Assembly: GCA_032164245.1 (NCBI GenBank)
Contig: JAVMKO010000002.1
Coordinates: forward strand, 92,207,340-92,271,339
DNA: 64,000 bases
Source: Sternotherus odoratus
Lineage: Eukaryota; Chordata; Testudines; Kinosternidae
Direction: 5' to 3'
The notes beneath the pieces were generated by a model. It did not search any database, was not told the origin of the DNA, and was given only the letters and a program-made list of their open reading frames with translations. Made by a program: the position numbers and the translations under genes. Numbering within the stretch: position 1 is the first letter of the stretch; each line of letters starts with the position of its first letter. Shown here one piece after another: positions 56,190 to 64,000 of this stretch.

Positions 56190-56460
56190 GAAGCTGTAGG
56201 CAAAGCAACTGTAGCAGTGGTACTCCGAGAGCAGTAATCTGTGTTCTCCACATCCTCCTTTGGAGCCAAAAACCCATGAGAGGCCCCAAAGAATGGTACA
56301 TTGTTCCCTGGCACACAAAGCAGATACTACTAAGGCTGTGACCATGCCTCAAAATGAGGAGCTACAGCCTGGTGGTAGGAACTGACCCAGGGGAATATAA
56401 GTTTCTTGGCATGAACCAACGAGTAGTCCAGAGACTGCAACACCCCTTTAGGGCCCTGAT
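56190..56460. other. Unassigned sequence
   Basis: No gene or repeat recognised. Confidence 0.4.
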
Positions 56461-56573
56461 AGGGTGACCATATGTGCTGATTTTACAGGGACAGTCCTGA
56501 TATCTGGGGCTTTTTCTTACATAGGCACCTATTAGTCCCCACCCCAATCCTGATTTTGCTATCTGGTCATTCT
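56461..56573. mobile_element. Short TIR MITE (113 bp)
   Basis: Left AGGGTGACCATATG and reverse-complemented right AGAATGACCAGATAGC form diverged inverted repeats. The interior contains GGGACAGTCCTGATATC and TTTTTCTTACATAGGC. I recall this as a common turtle hAT MITE. The flank duplication is unclear. Confidence 0.6.
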
Positions 56574-57245
56574 AGGTCCTGGTTGGAACCTGGTGGGATG
56601 GGAGAGCCCGCGTGCCCCTCCCCTGCTCCCCGTCCTCTCTATTGTGATAGAATCTTGAATGGGGGACACAGGAAAGAGTAAGGCCGACCATATACAATTT
56701 GGCAGGGCCTCCCTGCAGAAAAGGCAGCCTGAAAAGGACCATAAAGCCACTTCCTGACTACTAGGCCATCTGGTTAACGGACTGATTTGCTATGCTGATT
56801 TTCTTTCAAACTTACTTCCTGAGCTGGTGTCCTTTGCCATATGAGGAAGAACCAGGCCGTCAGGAGGCTGCCAAAGATGTGTTAAGAAATGGCCAGCTGG
56901 TATGGTAACTCAGGAGTTCCTGACAGACACCATTAATATGAAGCTTTGAAGATGATGGTTTCAATTTATTTCTTGCAATATTTGTGATCTTCCTTTTGAT
57001 GCTCTCTGTCTGAGATAGCAACCTCAGTTGATCCGCTCAGGATAGTGTGTAGTAGTTTCCTTTAAAACCAACATAATTTTACAGATCAGCCAGCTGAGGT
57101 CCTGCCTTAAATTCATTGAAAGCGCTTGCATTGAATTGCTTTGTGTTCTTTCCAGTAAAGCAAATGGTGTTTATTGAACCAAAAAATCAGACTTCCCCCA
57201 CTCATGTATACCTGAGAAGCTTTCCATCTTTTATTTATTTATTTA
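56574..57245. other. Unassigned sequence
   Basis: No gene or repeat recognised. Confidence 0.4.
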
Positions 57246-57402
57246 TGTTAGGAGCCCCAGTCATGGACCAGGATCCCACTGTGCTAGGTTCTGTACAAAC
57301 ATAGAACAAAAAGATCCCAAAGAGCTTACAATTTACGTATAAGACAAGAGACAAATGGCTACAGATGGATGGGGGACTACAAATTAAAATGAGACAGTAT
57401 TA

Positions 57403-57860
57403 AGAACATAAGAAAGGCCATACTGGGGCAGACCAAAGGTCCACCTAGCCCAGTTTCCTGTCTACCGACAGTGGCTAATGCCAGGTGTTCCAGAGGGAGT
57501 GAACCTAACAGGTAATGATCAAGTGATCTCTCTCCTGCCATCCATCTCCACACTCAGACAAACAGAGGCTAGGGACACCGTTCCTTACCCTGGCTAATAG
57601 CCATTAAAGGACTTAACCTCCATGAATTTATCCAGTTTTCTTTTAACCCCTGTTATAGTCCTAGCTTTCACAACCTCCTCAGGCAAGGAGTTCCACAGGT
57701 TGACTGTGTGCTGTGCGAAGAACTTCCTTTTATTTGTTTTAAAACTGCTGCCCATTAATTTCATTTGGTGCCCCCTAGTTCTTATATTATGGGAAAAAGT
57801 GAATAACTTTGCCTTATTCACTTTCTTCACACCACTCATGATTTTATATTGGTCGGTCTG
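57403..57860 (-). mobile_element. CR1-type LINE, 3' portion
   Basis: The minus strand carries the end of the second open reading frame and a 3' UTR that closes at AAGAACATAAGAAAGGCC (plus sense). UTR phrases such as CCAAAGGTCCACCTAGCCCAG and GACAGTGGCTAATGCCAGG are familiar from turtle LINEs. The copy is 5'-truncated at about 57860. Confidence 0.85.
57594..57839 (-). pseudogene. CR1 ORF2 C-terminal fragment
   Basis: An uninterrupted 81-codon stretch holds RTRGHQMKL, then FAQHTVNLWNSLPEEVV, matching the RTRGH...F..R..N.WN.LP.EVV tail of CR1/L2 reverse transcriptase proteins. Only the last part of the protein is present, so it is non-functional. Confidence 0.88.
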
Positions 57861-58572
57861 GTACTCAGGAGTCTCAGCATTCCAGCAGCCTACCCTTTGA
57901 CAAGTGTTTTTAAAGGGATCATGTGAAAGGAGAGTTTTATAGGAATGACAGGAAGGAGATTAATGGGTTAGTTTTGTGGATGTTTACTAGGAGCCCCTTC
58001 CAAGCATTAAGCACAGCACAGGAGAAAGCATGAAAGTGCCCACTTGTTTGAAGACTTAACAAGCAGGTGATGGAGGCTGGGAATCAATATCTTAATAGTG
58101 AATGAGTAATCAGGATAAGCTGTGAAAGACCTTCAAAGATAAGAGAAATAACTTGTGTGTGATGTGATTTTTAAAAACGGGGGGAGGCAGTGGAGGGATG
58201 CAAAGAGGGAGATGGCATTGCCAAAGTGACAAGCTAGGAAAATTATCTTTGCATCAGCATTCTGAAGGGATCTGAGTGGGGCATGGCTGCATTTATCAAT
58301 GCCGGAGAGAAGAATGCTGCAGTAATCGAGGTTTGATTCGATGAGAGCCTGAACAAGAGTTTTGGCTGTGTGGATGGATAGTAAAGGCTACATTTTAGAG
58401 ACGATATGTGGAAATAATCTGCAAAATGTATCCATAGCTTGGATGTGAGTACTTAGACAAGAGAAGTCTGAGTTGAAGATGCCAGGTTACGGCTCTAAGT
58501 GAGGAACAGGATGGTGATGTTGTCTACAGTGATCAAGAAAAAAGGTACCAGAGAGAGCTTGTGGGGGAACAT

Positions 58573-58835
58573 AAGATCCATAGACTTTAGAGTCAGAAGA
58601 TATCATTGTGATCATCTATATTCTGAACTCCTGCACATTGCAGGCCACAGAACCCCACCTGCCCTCTCCTGTAATAGATCCCTAACCTCTGGCTGAGTTA
58701 CTTCAAGTCACAGAGAAAGTTAAAGAGAAAGTTCTGGTTTAAACCTGAAAGTGACCCATGCCCCATGCTGCAGAGGAAGGAGAATCTGCCAATTTGACCT
58801 AGGGGAAAATTCCTTCCCGACCCCAGATAAGACTA
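58573..58835 (+). mobile_element. CR1/SINE-like interspersed repeat
   Basis: ATAGACTTTAGAGTCAGAAG, CTCCTGCACATTGCAGGCC, ATAGATCCCTAACCTCTGGC and GGGGAAAATTCCTTCCCGAC form a series I recall as a very common turtle repeat, probably the 3' part of a CR1-group LINE. Confidence 0.7.
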
Positions 58836-60025
58836 TCGGTTACACCTTGTTCTTATTTGGTTTTCCAAAGTTTCAGTTTTCCTTTCTAAAGTTATACTGT
58901 AACTCACATGACTACATATTTTAAAAAACCACCAGGATATATTTCTGTTAAATATAAACTTAGACTCATTTCAATATCCTTTAGCCACTGTTTTTGGTTT
59001 TAGTGCAAAAGGAATCAATGGAAAATAATATTGCAGAAAAACAAATAAAAATGCAGTCCTACTACTGAATAGTCACTAGAAACACATATACAATCTCTAT
59101 AAATGCAGTTCTCTCTCTAAATTCATTTTGAGAAAAATCTTAATAAACATTACAAAGAATGAGAGTTATTTCTCTACCTGAAGATGAAAACTTGCCCTGT
59201 GAAGCTCTCATTTATTTCCTGCCTGTTTTACAGTTTCACCTCTAGATGGTAGAAGAGAATAAAAACTCTAAGGTTCCTGTTTTCTGAAGGATCCCATAGT
59301 CATAGTGCCTGGAGGAAGAATAACTTCACCTGTGAAAAACACAATGCAGAGAGGTTGAAAGTTGTGTTATGTCAATGGGGATGCAGTAAGAATACATTCC
59401 ACCTTTCACAGGATTCATTTTTCCAGGGTGAAGCTGCCAGTATCTGTTTAGTGCACACGAGAGTAAATTAAAAATAAATAATAACAACCTTAAAGTTCCT
59501 TTGTATTTTGCTGTCCCTTAAAGCGTTTCCCTCACCAGTTCTGAATAGCCAAGTCTGAGCCTTTACTTGCTCTTGAGTTGCCTGTGGACATCCTCTCATG
59601 TCTTCACTTTAACCATTACTGATATGTGACCTGACCACCCCGGTGATGGATTTGTTGGCTCTATTGCTCCTGAATCCTTTCCTTCTGAGGGACATTCAGT
59701 TAATGGGTGATGTTTCCTAAAACCCTGGCTCCTTCTCCTTTTAGGTCTCCTTTTAGGAATTACAGCTCCTCATCACTGTAGTTTGGCTTTAATCTTCAAA
59801 TCACTTCCCCCTGTGCTGCTCTCTTCAGCACCATCATCACCTCAGGCTACCTTGTAAGATCTTTTTTATCTGCTCCACTTGACATAGAAGTAAAAAACCA
59901 CCTCTACAGAATTATTTGTATTGCAGTAGTGTCTATGTGTAAAAACACATAGGAAGAGACTGTCTCTGTCCTGAAGAGATCACAATCCTAAATAGAAAAG
60001 AGAGACAAAAAAAGAAGAAAGGAAG
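58836..60025. other. Unassigned AT-rich sequence
   Basis: No gene or repeat recognised. Confidence 0.4.
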
Positions 60026-60027
60026 TA

Positions 60028-60506
60028 CAGTGGGGCCCTGGTATAACGTGCCCCAGTATAATGTGAATTCGCATATAGCGCAATTATACCGTGGCTCCCA
60101 AGGCTGCAGGTGCCGCTGTTCTTTGTCCCCAGCAGGTGTGGGTCCGCAGCTTCTTTCCCTTGCTGGACAACGTGGAGAGAAGTCGCGGCCCCGCACCTGT
60201 AGGGGAAAGAGAACCCTAGAACTGCAAGTGCAGGGCCGCGGCTTCTCTCTGCGCTGCCCAGCTCGGGAGAGAAGCCGCGGACCATTCCTGCCAGGGACAG
60301 AACACTGGCACCCGCAGCGTGCAGCCCCTGAGTTCTCTGTCCCCAGCAAGTGTGGGTTTGCAGCTTCTCTCACCGGCTGGGCAGCGGGGAGAGAAGCTGC
60401 GGCCATGTGCCTGTCGGGGACCGAGAACCTGCTATAACGCGACCCCGCATTTACCGTGATGGGATATTTTGGATCCCATTTGGCGAGTTATAGCAGGGCT
60501 CCACTG
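60028..60506. mobile_element. Tigger-like element, 479 bp
   Basis: Begins CAGTGGGGCCCTGGTATAAC and ends, reverse complemented, CAGTGGAGCCCTGCTATAAC, inside TA dinucleotides (60026-60027, 60507-60508). The interior has GC-rich units of about 100 bp around AGAGAAGCCGCGG and TCCCCAGCAGGTGTGGGT, repeated in both orientations. Open frames inside (60030-60437 plus; 59933-60406 minus) are by-products. Confidence 0.88.
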
Positions 60507-60508
60507 TA

Positions 60509-60645
60509 CTATTATCCCTGTTTTGAAGATGGGAAACTGAGGCACACAGAAATTCAGTGACCTGCCAAGGTCACACAGGAAATCTTTGACAGAGTGGGGC
60601 ATTGGACCCTGAGTCTCAAACCATCAATCCTCTCTTGCAAGTTTG
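60509..60645. mobile_element. MIR SINE fragment
   Basis: GATGGGAAACTGAGGCACAC, GTGACCTGCCAAGGTCACAC and GACAGAGTGGGGCATTGGACC follow the MIR core in the reverse of its usual orientation. Confidence 0.75.
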
Positions 60646-62561
60646 GGGGCAATTTGCATATGTAAATAATCATAATGATGATAATGATATCTAGGGACAT
60701 GACCATGTAGGGCAATGTGGGCAAATGCTATAAAATGACCATGTGCCCTGAGCAGGACACATGCAGACCACTGCTCCCAGAGAGTGATTCTCACTTGTAG
60801 GCAGGCTAGTGAGGATCTGGCTACCTACCGGTAATTAACACTGTACATAGGCTGCTTTAAAGGAAAATGTACAGATCTGTTGATAAATGCAAAATAGCTA
60901 TATTAACCAGCAGATCTAATTTCCTGGAAACCTCAAAATAGCATGCAGCTTTGGGAAACAGCTTCCCAGGGGATATATATATATATATTTTAGGGAAAAA
61001 GTGAAAGAGTATGATGATTAGGAGGAAGAATAATAACTGATGTGTTTGGCTTGTAAGTTTGGCTTATACCCAATAGAGTATACTGCTAGCAAGAACATCG
61101 GCTACTGCCACAAGAAGTATTTACGCTGTAACTAGACAATGCAGTACTGTGTTGAAAGGGGAACTTGCTGTTCGTTTTTTTTCAGCTCGGCTGACACATT
61201 TTCAGAACCTGACATACCCCGAAGGTTCCTGGCTGACTTAGTTTCAGGCTCTGTGATGGGCTATCATTTTCTCCTCTTGAAATAATTACCAGTTGTGGTA
61301 CCTGAAACTGCAGTAATGGCTTAAAAATGGTGGTATGCAATGTTCAAAATCCTGTTTTATAATGTGTGAGTGCTACCACTGACAAGTCCAGGCAAATAAT
61401 TGTGCCCTTTTTTACTTCATTATGATGCATAAAGCAGGCTGTGTTTTTTATTTGTGTATTTTGCTTCTTTTTTAATATTAAAGTTCTGGCCCTGAAGCCC
61501 TATGGATGACTTCAGAACTTGTGGTATAATTGTGACTTCACAGGAACCTGAAAGTTAAGCAACTGAGAGAAGTGATTGTTAGGTCATGTGTTTTTTTTAA
61601 ACCAATCATCAGTGTAGTTGCACTGGCATAAATCCCAAGCATATACATGCTGTATCCGTGTAAAAAGTGAACTGCAACCTGCAGTTTATCCTGGTTAAAG
61701 AATAATCTTTAATGTTCTCAAATAATACTGAATTGGAATCAGAATTTAATAATATCAAATTAAAGAAATCCAAAATCACTGAGCAGAGCATAGGCTTTAT
61801 AGCATGTGACTCACTAAAAGAATTAGGCCTTTTGTCTTCTAGGAGACTGAGTTAATTTTGCAGACTCTTTTCTTTCCCTCCCACTGAGAAAGTGATCTCC
61901 TGATCTGTAATGAAATTTTGATAGTCACAAACAATCCACATACAAACTATGGAAGGATTCCTTCCATGCTTACAATATTAATTGAAATTAAGAGGGTACT
62001 TGTGGTAAACATCTACTTGTGAGCTTTACTACTCTTGAAATATATCATAGTCTGTATTACATACAACATGGAATTATATACTTTGACACATTAACACAAT
62101 ACACAGTAAAGTGAGCAAATGCAAAACTGAATGTTCAGTATGAATGATTAATAATTGATTTTAAAAATCCATGAAAATGATTCTTATATTCCAAATACTA
62201 AATTCTCGGGTTTGTTACAAAATGCTCATCCCGGTTCAGGCATCACAGAGGCTATCAGAAAATTGTAGAAGATATACTAAAGAGGAAAAGTCAAGCTTGA
62301 TTTGAAAGAACTTTTTATAACAAAAGACTAGTAAAATAGATACATCTTTGTATTCGTAAGAAAGAGAATTTTCAGCACTTTCAGATAAAAGCGGATCATG
62401 ATTAATATATGAAAATTACAGAGATAAATTCCTTTAAAAATTTCCAGTTTTAACAAGGATAAATTGTATTCAGCACTGAATCAGTTGTGGGTACATCTTA
62501 CTGGGACCAGTATCTGACTGTCTATCTTAACTACTTATGTGGCCCCCAAGGCCATAGTATC
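60646..62561. other. Unassigned AT-rich sequence
   Basis: No gene recognised. A TA repeat lies at 60974-60990. The phrase TGCACTGGCATAAATCCCAA at 61620 resembles CTACACTGGCATAAATTTCA at 4410, suggesting an old shared repeat. Confidence 0.4.
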
Positions 62562-62871
62562 TGAGCACCTCGGGAATGGATGTTGTTTGTAACTCTGAAA
62601 TGTTAGTAACTCTGAACAAAACGTTATGGTTGTTCTTTCAAAAGTTCACAATTGAACGTTGACTTAACACAGATTTGAAGCTTTACTATGCAGAAAGGAA
62701 TGCTGCTTCCCCTTATTTTTTTCCCAGTGGTTTACTTTTAGCACAATGCACTGTATTTGCTTTTTTGTGTGTCTCTGATGCTGCCTGATTGTATACTTCT
62801 GGTTCCAAATGAGGTGTGTTTGACTGGTCAGTTTGTAACTCTGATGTTTGTAACATTGAGGTTCTACTGTA
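62562..62871. mobile_element. Tigger-like MITE, left-truncated
   Basis: CACCTCGGGAATGGATGTTG, GTAACTCTGAAATGTTAG and the right end GAGGTTCTACTGTA match the family of 49716-50102. The left inverted repeat is missing. Confidence 0.8.
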
Positions 62872-63010
62872 TCCCATTTTACAAATGGAGAACTGAGGCA
62901 CAGAGATAGTAAATTACTTGCCCAAGGTCATACAGCCTTCTTGAGAAGGGAATTTAACTCAAGCCCTCTATATGCAATGCTGGATCATCTGGATCATGAC
63001 TGGGTCATCC
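62872..63010. mobile_element. MIR SINE fragment
   Basis: CCATTTTACAAATGGAGAAC, TGAGGCACAGAGATAG and TTGCCCAAGGTCATACAGCC are the MIR core, directly abutting the Tigger end. Confidence 0.75.
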
Positions 63011-63538
63011 TGCCTCTCTGTCAGTTATGGTCAGAATTGCATCACCTAACTTGAATGTTACAAACTGTATATAAGTGATTAAATGTTTGAATAAAGACAA
63101 GCTTTATATATGAATAAGACAGACTGAAAGAGTTCACTGGCCAATCAAAGCATGGTAAAACTATGCATCTTTCAATTACTCTCCTCATATGTCTACAATG
63201 AGCCTATCATACTTGTGACAACTACAGACATAATAAAATAGTAATAATGTATTATTTCAGTTAATGTGTACATTGCTGTTACTTCTTGTTTTAGGGAACC
63301 AGATGGAGTGACTGCACATTTAACATCTTAACAGGACTAGCCTCCAATGTGCTATTTGAGAATTATAAAGTGTGGCTGATACAGATTCATTTGAGATTTA
63401 GAGAGCTAACAGAACTGGAGAGTGGGCAATACTTGAGGGGAAGAGCTATGCCATTTCTTTGTGGAAATAGGTGCCTAGAACAAGTACTTGGAAGATGTTT
63501 GATATATATATTGATATGTCTGACCAAGTGTACTAAAG
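63011..63538. other. Unassigned AT-rich sequence
   Basis: A plus-strand open frame at 63349-63585 has no recognised product and crosses into the next repeat. Confidence 0.4.
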
Positions 63539-63759
63539 CAGTGGTTCTCAAACTTTTTTCCCACGGACCATTTGAAAATTGCTGAGGACCTCGGGGGACC
63601 ACTTAATGATCTTGCCAAATGTTGTTTGTATCATTAGCTAACTATTGTAAAGCACTTTGGATAAAAGTGCTATATATTTAATAATTAATAATATATTAAT
63701 ATTAATAATTAACTTTTTTTGTTCTACAAATAAAAGCATACAACTAATTTCAATATCAG
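63539..63759 (+). mobile_element. hAT (Charlie-like) MITE, right end lost
   Basis: Starts CAGTGGTTCTCAAACTTTTT, the classic Charlie-type end, followed by GACCATTTGAAAATTGCTG and GTAAAGCACTTTGGATAAAA. The AT-rich tail is cut by the LTR that begins at 63760, so no right inverted repeat is seen. Confidence 0.75.
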
Positions 63760-64000
63760 TGTAGTGGGGCGGCTGCCCCACTCCAGACAAAAAAGGGTTA
63801 AAACAGCCCTGCAAAGGGCTGTAGTTAGAGAGAGGCAGCCCAGCAGAGGCATAACTGCAGCTGAGGGCTGCAAAGGAAAACAGTCTCCTTCTCTAGCTGA
63901 GGAGGCAGACAGGCCTGGCTGCTGGGAGCTTGACAGGGTACCCAGAATGAAGCAGGGCTGGGCCAAGGCAAGAGGAGCTGGGGAAGCTCTGGACTGGAAA
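63760..64000 (+). mobile_element. LTR cut by window end
   Basis: Starts TGTAGTGGGGCGGCTGCCCC, like the LTR at 39089. Its continuation resembles 11985-12100, with an AAAGGGCTGTAG or AAAGGACTGCAG motif. It is inserted into the hAT remnant. Only the first 241 bp lie in the window, so a full provirus beyond the edge cannot be excluded. Confidence 0.65.

Larger units (their letters stand above)
57246..58560 (+). mobile_element. Old LINE 3' region (L2/CR1 type), split by a CR1
   Basis: The left piece (57246-57404) carries CACTGTGCTAGGTTCTGTAC and AAGAGCTTACAATTTACG. The right piece (57905-58560) carries GCAGTAATCGAGGTTTGATT, AGAGCCTGAACAAGAGTTTT and GGATGTGAGTACTTAG. Both recall the 3' parts of old amniote LINEs. 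A reverse-oriented CR1 lies between them. Whether the two pieces belong to one copy is an inference. Confidence 0.4.

Overview
This is a vertebrate nuclear DNA window, most likely from a turtle (Testudines); a crocodilian is the next best guess. I rest this on the repeats: CR1 LINE pieces in both orientations, many hAT-like elements with 8-bp target duplications, Tigger-like elements in TA sites, MIR-type SINEs, and Penelope-like (PLE) tails built around GCATCCGACGAAGTGGG. The family names come from memory of such genomes, not from a search. I see no complete protein-coding gene. Nearly all open frames are short, overlap on both strands, or lie inside repeats, so the window looks like intergenic or long-intron sequence around one promoter-like CpG island.

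Layout. 0-11 kb: mostly unassigned sequence with a probable non-autonomous Helitron (2.74-3.42 kb), two copies of a MITE with a hairpin end (4.81 and 8.34 kb), and a 136-bp hAT-like element inside an older MITE (6.6 kb). 11-21 kb: a CR1 piece, an LTR, a SINE-like dimer, an 1,807-bp hAT with a perfect 8-bp duplication, another TIR element, a MIR and a hAT-like block. 21-29.7 kb: mostly unassigned, with a fold-back PLE (25.55-25.91 kb) and two hAT MITEs (27.0-27.8 kb). 29.7-31.9 kb: the CpG island, with a cluster of CCAAT boxes, octamers, an E2F-like site and splice-donor-like sites on both strands. 32-39 kb: a MITE, a PLE tail, a hAT MITE and unassigned sequence. 39-43.3 kb: two LTRs and a pile of nested MITEs. 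45-49.65 kb: one degraded LINE (endonuclease and reverse transcriptase remnants, minus strand) into which a hAT MITE and a Penelope element jumped. 49.6-64 kb: hAT, Tigger, CR1, LTR and MIR insertions, ending in an LTR cut by the window edge.

The most informative structures are the two Penelope insertions. Each is flanked by a perfect 13-bp duplication and each has its tail repeated in inverted orientation at the other end. One keeps a decayed reverse transcriptase/GIY-YIG frame between the arms; the other has collapsed to a 148-bp-arm palindrome with no coding sequence. The CpG island is the only credible candidate for a host gene's promoter and first exon, but I cannot name the gene. No bacterial, viral or CRISPR-type system is present.
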